This document shows positions 18,969-29,074 of a stretch of DNA of 59,849 nt, piece by piece (the stretch's first letter is position 1; each line of letters starts with the position of its first letter). The notes under the pieces were generated by a model. That model made no database searches. It was not told where the DNA came from and worked only from the letters and a program-made list of their open reading frames with translations. A program made the position numbers and the translations under genes. The stretch spans positions 1-59,849 of the forward strand of contig CALJGI010000007.1 in assembly GCA_938074045.1 (NCBI GenBank), given 5' to 3'. The stretch is from an uncultured Halieaceae bacterium. GTDB lineage: Bacteria; Pseudomonadota; Gammaproteobacteria; Pseudomonadales; Halieaceae.

Positions 18969-19775
18969 CTATTGTTCGAGTTTGCCAAGCAGCGGTGATG
19001 TGACCTGAACCACTGACTTAAATACTTTGGGTGTACCGCAGACGATATTGCCGCTGGTCATATAGTGAGCCCCTCCCGAGAGATCACCGATCAGACCACC
19101 GGCCTCTCGCACCAGAAGGGTTCCAGCTGCTATATCCCAGGGAGCCAGTCCGATTTCCCAGAACGCATCCAAACGACCCGCTGCAACGTAGGCAAGATCC
19201 AGTGCCGCTGCGCCAGCGCGTCTTATCCCCGCCGATCTTCCAGCCAGTATTTCCAGGCTTTTCATGTATGCAGGTAAATGCTGCTGCTGACGTTCCTTAA
19301 ATGGGATACCAGTACCGAGTAAGGCTCCGTCCAGGCTCTTGAGGGAACTGACCCGCAGTCGCCGACCGTTCAGCTGAGCACCCTTGCCGCGGCTGGCGGT
19401 AAATTCTTCCTGTCTCATCGGGTCGAGAACAACGGCGTGTTCCATCACACCGCGGTACTCACAGGCTATCGAAACGGCGAAGTGGGGAATCCCCCGAATG
19501 AAGTTAGTTGTGCCGTCCAGTGGGTCGATAATCCAGCGATATTCGCTGTCGGCTGGGCCGATCTCTCCGCTTTCCTCTGCGAGAATGGCGTGCTCAGGAT
19601 AAGCCTTTTGCAGGTGAAACAGGATTTCCTTTTCGGCTGCCAGGTCGATTTCCGAGACAAAATCATTGGCGCTTTTTTTGCTGACTTCGAGACGTTCAAG
19701 GTCCTCCGTACCGCGTGCGACGATCTGGCCGGCTTTGCGTGCCGCGCGCAGAGCGATGTTTAACATCGGTTCCAT
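18969..19775 (-). CDS. suhB: Inositol-1-monophosphatase SuhB
   Basis: A 268-residue Mg2+-dependent phosphatase. SuhB also joins the rRNA transcription antitermination complex in E. coli. Motifs: ILAEESG (metal-binding Glu), WIIDPLDGTTNFIRGIPHF (the IDPLDGT signature with two metal Asp), and the C-terminal APWDIAAGTLLVREAGG. I start at the ATG whose first base is 19775 (MEPMLNIALRAARKAGQ), preceded by AGGAAAT. The frame continues upstream but that part is unrelated to the family. It is divergent from trmJ across about 100 bases. This suhB-trmJ arrangement is the same as in Pseudomonas. Confidence 0.94.
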   Translation of the reverse strand: MEPMLNIALRAARKAGQIVARGTEDLERLEVSKKSANDFVSEIDLAAEKEILFHLQKAYPEHAILAEESGEIGPADSEYRWIIDPLDGTTNFIRGIPHFAVSIACEYRGVMEHAVVLDPMRQEEFTASRGKGAQLNGRRLRVSSLKSLDGALLGTGIPFKERQQQHLPAYMKSLEILAGRSAGIRRAGAAALDLAYVAAGRLDAFWEIGLAPWDIAAGTLLVREAGGLIGDLSGGAHYMTSGNIVCGTPKVFKSVVQVTSPLLGKLEQ

Positions 19776-19877
19776 GTGGAGATTTCCTGTTCGGTGGCTG
19801 GTGGAGCGCGCGCGATTATAGCAGATAGCAGCGGAAATAAAGTGTCTGCATGCATTTTTCCCGCTAGAATTGCGCGC

Positions 19878-20672
19878 ATGAATTTCGAGCGACTGAAAAT
19901 AGTACTGGTGAACACAAGTCATCCCGGAAATATCGGTGGTGCGGCACGCGCCATGAAGAATATGGGTGTGCATCGGCTGGTGCTGGTGGCGCCGCGCAGC
20001 TTTCCCGATGAGCAGGCAGTCTGGCGTGCGACAGCGGCGACGGATATTTTGGATAACGCCACTGTTGTAGAGTCGCTGGCAGAGGCGGTGGCCGACTGTC
20101 ATTTCGTGGTGGGCACCAGTGCTCGGGGACGACGAATCCCATGGCCACTGCTCTCGCCTCGGGAGTGTGCCGCGCGAGTCGCACCAGAATCAATGGGCGG
20201 TGATGTAGCGATCGTTTTTGGCCGTGAAGACCGTGGACTGACCAACGAGGAACTGCAGCAGTGTCACATGCACGTGACCATTCCTACCGATGAAGAGTAT
20301 AGTTCTCTGAATCTGGCCATGGCAGTACAGATACTTTGCTATGAACTGCGCCTGTGTGCCCTGGAACTAAATGCCGATGTTGGCCAGTTACCCGAGCCGG
20401 ACGCGGAACTCAGCGAGTGGGATGTGGGCTTCGCTACCGCGGAAAATATTGAGCGCTTTTTTCAGCATCTGGAAGAGACCCTGGTGGACCTCGAGTTTCT
20501 TGATCCCGCGGCCCCCAGGCAACTGATGGTGCGTTTGCGGCGGCTCTATCAGCGGGTCAGATTGGACGAGATGGAACTCAATATCCTGCGCGGTATACTT
20601 ACGGAGACCCAGTTATGGGTATCGGGGGCGCGCGCGAAAAAACTCACTCGGAATGACCTAAAAGGCCATTAA
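19878..20672 (+). CDS. trmJ: tRNA (cytidine/uridine-2'-O-)-methyltransferase TrmJ
   Basis: A 264-residue SPOUT-class methyltransferase that 2'-O-methylates position 32 of several tRNAs using SAM. Knot motifs: VLVNTSHPGNIGGAARAMKNMG (residues about 9-30, with a catalytic Arg), IVFGREDRGLTNEEL, and IPTDEEYSSLNLAMAVQI. The C-terminal region is helical and somewhat longer than in E. coli. I choose ATG 19878, directly before the conserved NFERLKIVLV. The upstream in-frame GTG at 19776 would add residues that overlap the suhB promoter region. Divergent from suhB. The gene usually found next, cysE, is absent. Confidence 0.93.
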   Translation: MNFERLKIVLVNTSHPGNIGGAARAMKNMGVHRLVLVAPRSFPDEQAVWRATAATDILDNATVVESLAEAVADCHFVVGTSARGRRIPWPLLSPRECAARVAPESMGGDVAIVFGREDRGLTNEELQQCHMHVTIPTDEEYSSLNLAMAVQILCYELRLCALELNADVGQLPEPDAELSEWDVGFATAENIERFFQHLEETLVDLEFLDPAAPRQLMVRLRRLYQRVRLDEMELNILRGILTETQLWVSGARAKKLTRNDLKGH

Positions 20673-20765
20673 TATCAATAAGATGAGCGCTTACCTCCGC
20701 TGTAATTTTTTACCAGATTGAGGTCGCCAGATCAGGGCTTAATCCCGACTAAATTACTGGGTTAA

Positions 20766-20798
20766 ATAATTGACTGTTTTAGTTGGTTATTGCATACT
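20766..20798 (+). promoter_or_regulatory. isc operon promoter with type 1 IscR operator
   Basis: The -35 hexamer TTGACT (20770-20775) and -10 CATACT (20793-20798) are separated by 17 bases. The 25 bases at 20766-20790 match the published E. coli type 1 IscR consensus (ATASYYGACTRWWWYAGTCRRSTAT) at about 22 positions by my hand count, and they cover the -35 and spacer. This predicts that [2Fe-2S]-IscR represses its own operon here, as in E. coli. Confidence 0.75.
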
Positions 20799-20830
20799 CT
20801 CGTCACCAACAGTCGTGGTGAGGTGCAGCC

Positions 20831-21322
20831 ATGAGATTGACCACCAAAGGCCGCTACGCGGTAACCGCCATGTTGGACCTCGCGCTCCATGGAGAGAAGG
20901 GTCCGGTTAATCTTGGCGATATATCCAGTCGTCAGCACATCAGCCTGTCCTATCTGGAGCAACTGTTCGCCAAACTCCGCCGTCAAGAGCTGGTTAGCAG
21001 TGTCCGGGGGCCTGGCGGGGGTTATCTTCTGGGTCGGTCCGGCGCCGAAATTTATGTCGCGCAGATTGTTGATGCGGTCAACGAGAGTGTTGATGCGACT
21101 GGGTGTAACGGCTCTACCGATTGCCAGCATGGGGAGATCTGTCTTACCCACCATCTGTGGTGCGATTTGAGCGATCAGATCCATGGTTTTCTTAACGGTA
21201 TCAGCCTGGCAAGCCTGATACAGAGGCGGGAGATACAAACCATTTCGGCACGGCAGGACAAACGCTATCGCGATGAACGGATCTCTGTAACTGAGATCGA
21301 AGATGCACACGCCGCTTTTTAA
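20831..21322 (+). CDS. iscR: Iron-sulfur cluster regulator IscR
   Basis: A 163-residue Rrf2-family winged-helix regulator that senses Fe-S status. The recognition region is [28 protein letters not shown] (residues 38-65). The cluster ligands are all present: Cys92, Cys98, Cys104 and His107, in the same positions as in E. coli IscR. Apo and holo forms bind different site classes, and the operator at 20766-20790 is of the type 1 class bound by holo-IscR. It is the first gene of the isc operon, 27 bases before iscS. Confidence 0.95.
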   Translation: MRLTTKGRYAVTAMLDLALHGEKGPVNLGDISSRQHISLSYLEQLFAKLRRQELVSSVRGPGGGYLLGRSGAEIYVAQIVDAVNESVDATGCNGSTDCQHGEICLTHHLWCDLSDQIHGFLNGISLASLIQRREIQTISARQDKRYRDERISVTEIEDAHAAF

Positions 21323-21349
21323 GACGGCGCAGAGGAACGAGAAGATATC

Positions 21350-22564
21350 ATGCAGTTGCCAATTTATTTCGACTATTCCGCGACGACGCCACTAGATCCA
21401 AGGGTGGCGGAAAAAATGGCCGCCTGTCTGACGACTGAAGGAAACTTTGGTAATCCGGCGTCGCGTTCTCATGTTTTTGGCTGGCGCGCAGAAGAAGCGG
21501 TGGAGCGTGCCCGCAAGCAGGTGGCTGATCTCATTAATGCCGATCCACGGGAAATCGTCTGGACTTCTGGTGCCACTGAGTCTGACAACCTGGCGATTAA
21601 AGGTGCGGCGCATTTCTATCAGCGTAAAGGCAAACACATCATCACCTCGAAAATTGAACATAAGGCTGTGCTTGACACCTGCAGACAGCTGGAGCGTGAA
21701 GGGTTTGAGGTGACATATCTGGATCCTGCCAGCAATGGCATCGTGGAACCGTCCGCGGTAGCGGAAGCGATTCGAGATGACACCGTGCTGGTGAGTATCA
21801 TGCACGCCAACAATGAACTAGGCGTGCTCAATGATATAGCCGCCATCGGTGATCTTTGCCGCGAACGCGGGGTCATATTTCATGTTGATGCCGCGCAAAG
21901 CGCCGGCAAGGTGCCGCTGGACATGGCGGAGATGAAAGTGGACCTGTTGTCTATCTCAGCACATAAGCTCTATGGCCCTAAAGGAATGGGTGCGCTGTAT
22001 GTGCGGCGCAAGCCACGTATTCGTTTGGAAGCGCAAATGCATGGCGGCGGACACGAGCGTGGCATGCGCAGTGGCACGCTAGCGACGCACCAGATAGTGG
22101 GCCTGGGTGAGGCCTGTGCTTTGGCGCAGGAAGAAATGGAATTTGAGGTGCATCGGGCGCGTGGTCTCCGGGATCGCTTTCTGGAACGCCTGGGTGATAT
22201 AGAAGAGCTCCATATAAACGGCGATCTTGACCAGAGATTACCTGGAATTTTGAACATCAGTATTAATTTCGTAGAAGGCGAATCGCTGATCATGTCACTA
22301 AAAGATCTGGCAGTATCCAGCGGATCTGCCTGTACTTCGGCCAGCCTCGAACCTTCCTACGTATTGCGCGCATTGGGTTTGAGCGACGAGCTTGCTCACA
22401 GCTCGCTGCGCTTTTCATTTGGTCGGTTCACTACCGAGGAGGAAGTTGATTACGCAGCCGCACAGGTGCGAGAAGCGGTAGACAAATTACGTGAACTGTC
22501 CCCGTTGTGGGATATGTATAAAGATGGTGTAGATCTGGATTCAATTGAATGGGCTGCCCACTGA
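21350..22564 (+). CDS. iscS: Cysteine desulfurase IscS
   Basis: A 404-residue PLP enzyme, the same length as the E. coli protein. It takes sulfur from L-cysteine as a persulfide for Fe-S clusters, tRNA thiolation and cofactors. Motifs: [18 protein letters not shown] at the start, [14 protein letters not shown], the PLP Lys in [10 protein letters not shown] (about residue 206), and the persulfide Cys in [20 protein letters not shown] (about 328). The C-terminal tail, which contacts IscU, ends [23 protein letters not shown] and resembles the E. coli tail. Confidence 0.97.
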   Translation: MQLPIYFDYSATTPLDPRVAEKMAACLTTEGNFGNPASRSHVFGWRAEEAVERARKQVADLINADPREIVWTSGATESDNLAIKGAAHFYQRKGKHIITSKIEHKAVLDTCRQLEREGFEVTYLDPASNGIVEPSAVAEAIRDDTVLVSIMHANNELGVLNDIAAIGDLCRERGVIFHVDAAQSAGKVPLDMAEMKVDLLSISAHKLYGPKGMGALYVRRKPRIRLEAQMHGGGHERGMRSGTLATHQIVGLGEACALAQEEMEFEVHRARGLRDRFLERLGDIEELHINGDLDQRLPGILNISINFVEGESLIMSLKDLAVSSGSACTSASLEPSYVLRALGLSDELAHSSLRFSFGRFTTEEEVDYAAAQVREAVDKLRELSPLWDMYKDGVDLDSIEWAAH

Positions 22565-22598
22565 TGGGCACGCCCACAGAAGAACGCGGAGAAAGATA

Positions 22599-22994
22599 AT
22601 GGCTTATAGCGAAAAAGTGTTGGATCACTACGAAAACCCGCGCAACGTCGGCAAATTCGACGCCGATGACGACAGTGTTGGTACCGGTATGGTAGGTGCG
22701 CCTGCCTGTGGTGACGTAATGCGTCTACAAATCAAAGTCGACGAAAGTGGTGTTATCGAAGACGCGCGATTCAAAACATATGGTTGTGGGTCTGCCATTG
22801 CGTCCAGCTCACTCCTCACCGAGTGGGTCAAGGGCAAAAATCTGGATGAGGCTGCGGAAATTCGAAATACAGAAATCGCAGAAGAACTGGCATTACCCCC
22901 GGTCAAGATTCATTGCTCTGTGCTGGCTGAAGATGCCATTAAAGCTGCTGTTGCGGATTATCGCGAAAAGCACGGCGCTGGAGGTGAGGCTTAA
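22599..22994 (+). CDS. iscU: Fe-S cluster assembly scaffold IscU
   Basis: A 131-residue scaffold on which IscS and frataxin build [2Fe-2S] clusters. Ligands are visible: Cys37 and Asp39 (APACGDV), Cys63 (YGCGSAIA), and His105-Cys106 (KIHCSVL). The HscA-binding loop LPPVK is at 99-103. I start at ATG 22599 (MAYSEKVLDHYENPRNVG), which matches the family. The frame is open further upstream across the iscS end, but that extension is unrelated. It is 34 bases after iscS. Confidence 0.97.
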   Translation: MAYSEKVLDHYENPRNVGKFDADDDSVGTGMVGAPACGDVMRLQIKVDESGVIEDARFKTYGCGSAIASSSLLTEWVKGKNLDEAAEIRNTEIAEELALPPVKIHCSVLAEDAIKAAVADYREKHGAGGEA

Positions 22995-22997
22995 GCT

Positions 22998-23321
22998 ATG
23001 GCCATCAGCGTGACCCAAGCCGCTGCGGAGCATGTGCGAAAACATCTGGAATCTCGTGGTCACGGGGTTGGAATCCGGGTGGGCGTGCGGACCACTGGCT
23101 GTTCTGGTATGGCTTATGTACTTGAATTTGTTGACGAAATAGCACCTGAAGATGAGCGGTATGATGCACAGGGTGTCAGTGTGTTTGTTGACCCCAAGAG
23201 TCTGGTCTATCTCGATGGAACGCAGCTCGACTTCGTTAAGGAAGGCCTGAACGAAGGTTTTGCCTTTAATAATCCCAACGTTAGTGCGGAGTGTGGATGC
23301 GGGGAGAGCTTCACCGTTTAA
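22998..23321 (+). CDS. iscA: A-type Fe-S carrier IscA
   Basis: A 107-residue A-type carrier, which delivers clusters, especially [4Fe-4S], to target enzymes. The three conserved cysteines are at 35 (TTGCSGMAY), 99 and 101 (ECGCGESF), exactly as in E. coli IscA. It begins three bases after iscU. The next gene, hscB, starts 16 bases later, so the operon is tightly packed. Confidence 0.96.
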   Translation: MAISVTQAAAEHVRKHLESRGHGVGIRVGVRTTGCSGMAYVLEFVDEIAPEDERYDAQGVSVFVDPKSLVYLDGTQLDFVKEGLNEGFAFNNPNVSAECGCGESFTV

Positions 23322-23337
23322 TATCGGTGGACCAACA

Positions 23338-23877
23338 ATGTTCACACCGCGGTTCGATCAAAACTACTTTGAGCTGTTTTCATTGGATCCGGACTTGCGG
23401 ATTGATCTCAGGGAACTCGATCTCAGCTATCACAGTATTCTGAAAGAGTGTCACCCAGACCGCTTTGTGAGCAGTGCTGAAGGCGAAAAACGCCTGTCTG
23501 TCCAATATTCATCCTTTGTCAACGAGGCTTATTCCTGCCTGCGCAACGATCTCAGCCGGGCTCAGTATCTGCTGAATCTGGTGGGTATAAGCGCAGAGCA
23601 GCTCAATCGGCAACAAGCCTCTACCAACTTCCTGATGACACAAATGACCTTGCGGGAATCTCTGGAAGATATAGATGACGGCAGTGATGCAATGCATGAC
23701 CTTGATGAGTTGCTCAACCACATCGATGAAGAGCGTAGCAAAACAAAACAGGAGCTAGTGTTATTGTTTGCTGCAAAAGACTACACACAGGCAGCGCCTC
23801 TGGTAGTGCAGTGGCAGTTTCTCGATAAACTTGCGGAAGAGGCGGTAGCTCGCCAGTTCGACCTGGAAGCAGACTGA
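23338..23877 (+). CDS. hscB: Co-chaperone HscB
   Basis: A 179-residue J-domain protein that brings IscU to HscA and stimulates its ATPase. The J domain fills residues 1-75, with the essential His-Pro-Asp at 39-41 (ECHPDRF). The C-terminal three-helix bundle that binds IscU covers about 85-175 ([15 protein letters not shown]). The start is ATG 23338 ([14 protein letters not shown]). The upstream extension of the frame into iscA is not HscB-like. It ends ten bases before hscA. Confidence 0.94.
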   Translation: MFTPRFDQNYFELFSLDPDLRIDLRELDLSYHSILKECHPDRFVSSAEGEKRLSVQYSSFVNEAYSCLRNDLSRAQYLLNLVGISAEQLNRQQASTNFLMTQMTLRESLEDIDDGSDAMHDLDELLNHIDEERSKTKQELVLLFAAKDYTQAAPLVVQWQFLDKLAEEAVARQFDLEAD

Positions 23878-23887
23878 CGGTTACCCC

Positions 23888-25762
23888 ATGGCATTGTTGC
23901 AAATATCCGAACCTGGTCGAACGCCAGATCCACACCAGCGCAAACGAGCGGTGGGTATCGATCTCGGCACAACCAATTCACTGGTAGCCAGTGTTATCAG
24001 TGGTACAGCGCGCACGCTCCCAGATCAGTCGGGGCAGCATATGCTTCCTTCGGTGGTGCATTACGGCAGCGAAGGCAACGTCGTAGTGGGAGAGGCTGCA
24101 CGGGCTATGGCCGTCGATTATCCGGAGAATACCCTGGCATCGGTTAAGCGGTTTATGGGGCGTGGTTTAAGTGACGTGAAGGAGGATTCCAGTGCGCGTC
24201 AATATCGCCTGTCTGATTGCGACGACGGCATGGTACGTTTCGAGACGTCCGCAGGGGATGTGTCACCGGTTGAAGTTTCAGCACAGATTCTTCTTGCGCT
24301 GGTAGATCGCGCTCAGGAGACTCTCGCCGGGACAATCGATGGGGCAGTTATTACGGTGCCCGCGTACTTTGATGAGGCACAAAGGCAGGCGACCAAAGAT
24401 GCTGCAACCCTCGCCGGTATCCCAGTTCTCCGGCTATTGTCTGAGCCGACAGCGGCAGCGCTCGCCTACGGGCTTGATCAGTCTGCGCAGGGGCTGGTTG
24501 CGGTCTATGATCTCGGCGGTGGTACGTTTGATATATCTATTTTGCGGCTTCATGAAGGTTTGTTCGAGGTCCTCTCTACTGGAGGTGATACAGCACTTGG
24601 TGGAGATGATTTTGACGAAGCGATTGTCGGCTGGGTCAGCGAAGAGCTGGGTGAATTAGAGACCGACCGGGCGAGATACCGGGAAATGTTGCGGGAAGCA
24701 AGAGCAGCGAAAGAGGCACTCTCCAGCAATGAAACCGCGCAAATGAGATTTAGTTGGACCGAAACGCGATTGACGCTTTCACGTGAAAAATTTGAAGAGA
24801 TGATAAGCGAGTCTGTGACACAGACCGTTCGCACTTGTAGGCGTACACTGCGGGATGCAGGTGTCGGGCTCGAAGAGATTGATGCCGTGGTGTTGGTGGG
24901 GGGTTCTACACGGGTGCCTGCGGTACGCGAGGCGGTAGCCCTCTGGTCTGGACGCGAACCATTGGCCGATCTCGATCCGGACCGGGTCGTCGCCACGGGT
25001 GCCGCGTTACAGGCGGATCAATTGGTAGGCAATCGCCCTGGTGATGAATTGCTGCTACTGGATGTGATCCCGTTATCTCTGGGGATAGAAACCATGGGCA
25101 ATCTGGTGGAAAAAATAGTGCCGCGCAATTCGACCATTCCCCTGCAGCGGGCCCAGGAGTTTACTACCTACAAAGATGGTCAGACCGCCATGGCCATCCA
25201 CGTGGTTCAGGGTGAGCGCGAGTTGGTGAGTGATTGTCGATCACTGGCACGTTTTGAATTGCGGGGAATTCCGCCCATGGTCGCCGGTGCTGCCCGGATT
25301 CTGGTGACCTTTCAGGTTGATGCTGATGGCCTACTCTCGGTTACTGCCAGGGAGGAGGGCACTGGCGTGGAAAGTCGTGTTCAGGTGCAGCCTTCTTATG
25401 GCCTGCGGGAAGAAGAGATTGCCAACATGTTAAAAGCGTCCTTCGAGCACGCTGGCGGTGATAAGGTGGCACGGCAGCTGGCGGAGCGACGACTAGAGGC
25501 CGGTCAGCTTCTGGAAGGTCTGCAAGCTGCACTGGATGTTGATGGCGACAGTTTGCTGGAAGTTGCAGAGCGGGAAACGATCGATCGAGAGATGCTCGCT
25601 CTACAGAAAATGCTGGATAGTGAAGATGATCGCGAAATCAAACGGCAGACGGAAAGACTCAGTAGGGCCAGCGAGGTGTTTGCCGGGCGTCGCATGAATG
25701 CGAGCATCAGTGTGGCACTGTCCGGGCAGGCTCTCGACAGTCTTGATAAGGAGCTGAACTGA
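23888..25762 (+). CDS. hscA: Hsp70-type chaperone HscA
   Basis: A 624-residue specialised Hsp70 that binds the LPPVK loop of IscU and drives cluster release. The nucleotide-binding domain shows [13 protein letters not shown] (about 22-34), [33 protein letters not shown] and [16 protein letters not shown]. The substrate-binding domain follows [18 protein letters not shown] and the lid is the helical C-terminus. The DnaK-type long disordered tail is missing, as in all HscA proteins. Confidence 0.96.
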   Translation: MALLQISEPGRTPDPHQRKRAVGIDLGTTNSLVASVISGTARTLPDQSGQHMLPSVVHYGSEGNVVVGEAARAMAVDYPENTLASVKRFMGRGLSDVKEDSSARQYRLSDCDDGMVRFETSAGDVSPVEVSAQILLALVDRAQETLAGTIDGAVITVPAYFDEAQRQATKDAATLAGIPVLRLLSEPTAAALAYGLDQSAQGLVAVYDLGGGTFDISILRLHEGLFEVLSTGGDTALGGDDFDEAIVGWVSEELGELETDRARYREMLREARAAKEALSSNETAQMRFSWTETRLTLSREKFEEMISESVTQTVRTCRRTLRDAGVGLEEIDAVVLVGGSTRVPAVREAVALWSGREPLADLDPDRVVATGAALQADQLVGNRPGDELLLLDVIPLSLGIETMGNLVEKIVPRNSTIPLQRAQEFTTYKDGQTAMAIHVVQGERELVSDCRSLARFELRGIPPMVAGAARILVTFQVDADGLLSVTAREEGTGVESRVQVQPSYGLREEEIANMLKASFEHAGGDKVARQLAERRLEAGQLLEGLQAALDVDGDSLLEVAERETIDREMLALQKMLDSEDDREIKRQTERLSRASEVFAGRRMNASISVALSGQALDSLDKELN

Positions 25763-25805
25763 TGCATCCGAAGTTGCCGACACCTGTAAAGCGAGGATGT
25801 TCGAT

Positions 25806-26144
25806 ATGCCCCGCCTAGTGGTATTGCCGAACGAAAATTTATGCCCCGAGGGCGCCGTGATCGAGGTGGAACCTGGCGAGAGCGTCTGTCGGGCCCTGCT
25901 GGACAACAATATTGATATTGAACATGCCTGTGAAATGTCCTGTGCCTGTACTACCTGCCACGTCATTGTGCGTGAAGGTTTTGACTCCATGGAGGAGGCC
26001 GATGAACTGGAGGACGATTATCTGGATATGGCCTGGGGTCTTGAGCCGGAATCGCGTCTGAGTTGCCAGGCCATTGTAGGCGACGAAGATCTGGTGGTTG
26101 AGATACCGCGGTATACTATTAATATGGTGTCTGAAAACCACTAG
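25806..26144 (+). CDS. fdx: ISC-type [2Fe-2S] ferredoxin
   Basis: A 112-residue adrenodoxin-like ferredoxin that supplies electrons during cluster assembly. Ligands Cys42, Cys48, Cys51 and Cys87 form the C-x5-C-x2-C...C pattern (HACEMSCACTTCH, RLSCQA). The end VEIPRYTINMVSENH is typical. ATG 25806 is preferred because GCGAGG lies nine bases upstream. The in-frame ATG 25797 touches that sequence directly and adds three residues absent from relatives. Confidence 0.95.
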   Translation: MPRLVVLPNENLCPEGAVIEVEPGESVCRALLDNNIDIEHACEMSCACTTCHVIVREGFDSMEEADELEDDYLDMAWGLEPESRLSCQAIVGDEDLVVEIPRYTINMVSENH

Positions 26145-26237
26145 AGGGTCGGACAGGGAACGTGCATCAGGGCTGATCCAATTGGTACCCCGAAAAACTC
26201 GCTTCGAATTGAATCATACCTACGGAGGTTTGATGTG

Positions 26238-26438
26238 ATGGATATGAAATGGACCGACGTGCTTGATATTGGAATTGCACTGAGCGAAGCCTGGCCTGAG
26301 GTTGATCCCATGACCATAAATTTTGTTGATTTGAGGGCGAAAGTTATGGCGCTGCCTGAATTTGTGGACGAGCCTGATCGCTGCGGAGAAAAAATCCTGG
26401 AAGCCATTCAGGCAGCCTGGCTGGACGAACTCGACTAG
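26238..26438 (+). CDS. iscX: Fe-S assembly protein IscX
   Basis: A 66-residue acidic protein (YfhJ) that binds IscS at the frataxin site and modulates cluster assembly. The pattern KWTDVLDIGIALSEAWP, then DPMTINFVDLRAKVMALPEF and CGEKILEAIQAAWLDELD, closely follows E. coli IscX. The ATG at 26238 has GGAGG nine bases upstream. A GTG three bases earlier is also possible. It is the last gene of the isc operon, separated from fdx by 93 bases. Confidence 0.93.
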   Translation: MDMKWTDVLDIGIALSEAWPEVDPMTINFVDLRAKVMALPEFVDEPDRCGEKILEAIQAAWLDELD

Positions 26439-26529
26439 AATGTCGAAATCTTTGGCAAGTCCCTGTTTTTAAAGCGCCTTATCCGCAATTCTTACCTTTT
26501 GAACGGGTGAAAAGCCCCTCGATTGTCCG

Positions 26530-26535
26530 TATAAT
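26530..26535 (+). promoter_or_regulatory. Candidate -10 box for ndk
   Basis: A perfect TATAAT lies about 98 bases before the ndk start codon in the 195-base gap after iscX. No good -35 hexamer is found 16-18 bases upstream (GTGAAA is the best at 17), so an activator or a weak promoter is implied, if it is used at all. Confidence 0.35.
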
Positions 26536-26633
26536 CCTCGAGTTCGTCGCAGGGTGCTGGCCGACCGTGTTTATTAACATTTCAACATCACCCCCCAGAG
26601 GGGTAGACAATCCCATATTCAAGGAGCTTACTG

Positions 26634-27059
26634 ATGGCAGTAGAACGTACTCTTTCCATAATCAAACCCGACGCTGTGGCAAAAAATGTCATTGGCGAAA
26701 TATATAGCCGCTTTGAACTGAACGGGTTACGGATCGTTGCCTCAAAAATGCTTTGTCTCAGCGACGCGGTTGCGGGTGGTTTCTATGCAGAACATGAAGG
26801 CCGTCCGTTTTACCCCGATCTTATCGAGTTTATGACCTCCGGACCTGTGGTGGTTCAAGTGCTTGAAGGTGAGGGTGCTGTACTCAAAAATCGAGACCTG
26901 ATGGGGGCGACCAATCCGCAGGAAGCTGAAGCAGGAACTATTCGAGCTGATTTCGCCCAGTCAATTGATGCCAATGCGGTACACGGTTCAGATTCCACTA
27001 CATCCGCTGCGCGGGAGATTGCATACTTCTTCGCGGAGAGCGAACTCTGCCCGCGCTAG
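26634..27059 (+). CDS. ndk: Nucleoside diphosphate kinase
   Basis: A 141-residue enzyme that transfers the gamma phosphate of ATP to NDPs through a phosphohistidine. The start [15 protein letters not shown] includes Lys11, and the active His117 is in NAVHGSDS. The length matches bacterial Ndk. AAGGAG precedes ATG 26634. The position between the isc genes and rlmN is the same as in Pseudomonas. Confidence 0.97.
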   Translation: MAVERTLSIIKPDAVAKNVIGEIYSRFELNGLRIVASKMLCLSDAVAGGFYAEHEGRPFYPDLIEFMTSGPVVVQVLEGEGAVLKNRDLMGATNPQEAEAGTIRADFAQSIDANAVHGSDSTTSAAREIAYFFAESELCPR

Positions 27060-27082
27060 GGCAGTACGAGAACTGAAAAATA

Positions 27083-28249
27083 ATGTCAGATTCGGAGGCA
27101 GTGCAGGAAGCGAGAGGTGATATGGGAGCGACAGCCCCTATAAACCTGCTTGGATTACCTCTTGCCCGAATGCAGATATTGTTTGCCGAATTGGGTGAGA
27201 AACCGTTTCGCGCGCAGCAGATGCTAAAATGGATTCATCACGCTGGAGTCACCGATTTCAACGAGATGACCAACTTCAGCGTCGCGCTGAGACAAAGGTT
27301 GTCGGAAATCGCAGAGATCCGCCCGCCGGAAATTGTGGCCCAGCAGGATTCTGTGGATGGCACCCGTAAATGGGCAGTGCGAGTAGAAGGTGGTGGGTTA
27401 GTCGAAACTGTGCTCATTCCCGATGGACAGCGGGCTACACTCTGCGTTTCTTCGCAGGTTGGTTGCAGCCTGGATTGCAGTTTTTGTTCGACGGGTAAAC
27501 AGGGCTTTCAGCGCGATCTGACCGCCGCTGAAATTGTCGGGCAGGTATGGTTGGCAATCAATTCCTACGATGCCTTCCAATCCGGCAAGGGCAGAGTTGT
27601 TACCAATGTTGTGATGATGGGCATGGGTGAACCCTTGCTTAATTTTGACAATGTCGTCGATGCCATGGACCTGATGATGGAAGACCTTGCCTATGGTATC
27701 TCCAAGCGCCGGGTTACCCTGAGCACGTCGGGTGTGGTGCCAGCGCTGGATCGATTGGCGGATGTCAGTGATGTATCGCTGGCGATCTCCCTCCACGCCC
27801 CTAACGACGAATTGCGTAATCAACTGGTGCCCATCAATCGCCGGTATCCGATCAGCATGTTGCTCGATAGTGCACGGCGCTACATTGATAGCAGATCGGA
27901 CAAAAAGCGCGTCGTTACTATTGAATACACATTGATTGCTGGCGTTAACGACAGCACTGAGCTGGCGGCTGAATTGGCGGAGTTGTTGCAAGGTTATCCA
28001 TGTAAAATCAATCTGATACCTTTCAATCCTTTCAGTCAATCTGACTATACTCGGCCAAGTGGTAATGCCGTGTCCCGGTTCTGGCAAGTACTTGTAGACA
28101 GGGGCTTTATTGTTACAGTTCGAACTACGCGGGGCGACGATATTGATGCGGCCTGTGGTCAACTCGTGGGTGATGTGGTGGATCGAACTCGCCGCAGCGC
28201 ACGTTATCGGGATTCTCATAAACCCCAACCCGTAAAGATGTTGGGGTAG
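27083..28249 (+). CDS. rlmN: Dual-specificity 23S rRNA/tRNA adenine-C2 methyltransferase RlmN
   Basis: A 388-residue radical SAM enzyme that methylates C2 of A2503 in 23S rRNA and A37 in some tRNAs. The [4Fe-4S] cluster is held by Cys128, Cys132 and Cys135 (CSLDCSFC). Cys358, in the C-terminal [10 protein letters not shown], is the methyl-carrying residue, and Cys121 corresponds to the second mechanistic Cys. [12 protein letters not shown] is the usual glycine-rich SAM motif. It lies 23 bases after ndk and heads the rlmN-pilW-rodZ-ispG-hisS-yfgM-bamB-der series. Confidence 0.96.
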   Translation: MSDSEAVQEARGDMGATAPINLLGLPLARMQILFAELGEKPFRAQQMLKWIHHAGVTDFNEMTNFSVALRQRLSEIAEIRPPEIVAQQDSVDGTRKWAVRVEGGGLVETVLIPDGQRATLCVSSQVGCSLDCSFCSTGKQGFQRDLTAAEIVGQVWLAINSYDAFQSGKGRVVTNVVMMGMGEPLLNFDNVVDAMDLMMEDLAYGISKRRVTLSTSGVVPALDRLADVSDVSLAISLHAPNDELRNQLVPINRRYPISMLLDSARRYIDSRSDKKRVVTIEYTLIAGVNDSTELAAELAELLQGYPCKINLIPFNPFSQSDYTRPSGNAVSRFWQVLVDRGFIVTVRTTRGDDIDAACGQLVGDVVDRTRRSARYRDSHKPQPVKMLG

Positions 28250-28261
28250 GCAGGTAGCACC

Positions 28262-29074
28262 ATGGCAACCAGACTCATAACGACAGCTTTGAAACGAACC
28301 AGCAAAACCTGGGCCATCTCACTGTACACCATCGTGATAGCTTTTGGGCTGAGTGGCTGTGTCTCGACACATTCAAATGTATTTTCTTCACAAAAGAGTT
28401 CACAGGAAGCAATCAGCGCGCAGGTTCAACTGGCTCGCGAGTACATGGGACGTGGTAACTGGGAATTGGCCAAACGCAAACTCAAAACTGCACACGATAT
28501 GGACCCCGAAGCTCCCGAAGTACACGAGGCAATGGCTCTGGTAAGCCAGAACACGGGTGAGTACGAATTGGCAGAGTTTCATTTCAAACGAGCGCTGTCG
28601 CTGCAAAAGGATTTTACGCGGGCGCGGAACAACTACGCCGCATTTCTTTTTGCCAGAGACCGCATCGCCGAGTCATGTGATCAACTTGATCAGGTTGTCT
28701 CCGATGCACTTTACACATCGCGTGCTCACGGTTTTTATAATCTGGCTTTGTGCCGCAAAGCGCTGGGTGAAGACGCCGCCGCCGAGGAAGCGCTTCTGCG
28801 CGTGGTCGCTATGGACGAGGCGCATACCGCCGCCAGCCTGGAATTGTCCAATTTGTATTTTGAGCGCGAGGATCTGCAGAGCGCAGTGAGATACTATGAA
28901 ATGTACAAACGCAGGGTGAGGGTTCAAACTGCACGAGCTTTGTGGCTGGGTATTAAACTGAGCGACGGCCTCAGGGATTACGATGCCATGGCCAGTCAGG
29001 TGTTGGCTCTGCGCAATCTTTATCCGCAATCGGCAGAGTTCGCCGAGTATGAGCGGCGCTATGTCAAAGATTGA
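28262..29074 (+). CDS. pilW: Type IV pilus biogenesis/stability lipoprotein PilW (PilF)
   Basis: A 270-residue TPR lipoprotein, the pilotin that places the PilQ secretin in the outer membrane. The signal peptide ends with LSGC, Cys33 being lipidated. TPR helices run from about residue 55 (ARNNYAAFLFARDRI and ALGEDAAAEEALLRV are repeat units). Its position between rlmN and rodZ is diagnostic of PilW/PilF. No other pilus gene is in the window. The 3' end overlaps rodZ by 14 bases. Confidence 0.88.
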   Translation: MATRLITTALKRTSKTWAISLYTIVIAFGLSGCVSTHSNVFSSQKSSQEAISAQVQLAREYMGRGNWELAKRKLKTAHDMDPEAPEVHEAMALVSQNTGEYELAEFHFKRALSLQKDFTRARNNYAAFLFARDRIAESCDQLDQVVSDALYTSRAHGFYNLALCRKALGEDAAAEEALLRVVAMDEAHTAASLELSNLYFEREDLQSAVRYYEMYKRRVRVQTARALWLGIKLSDGLRDYDAMASQVLALRNLYPQSAEFAEYERRYVKD

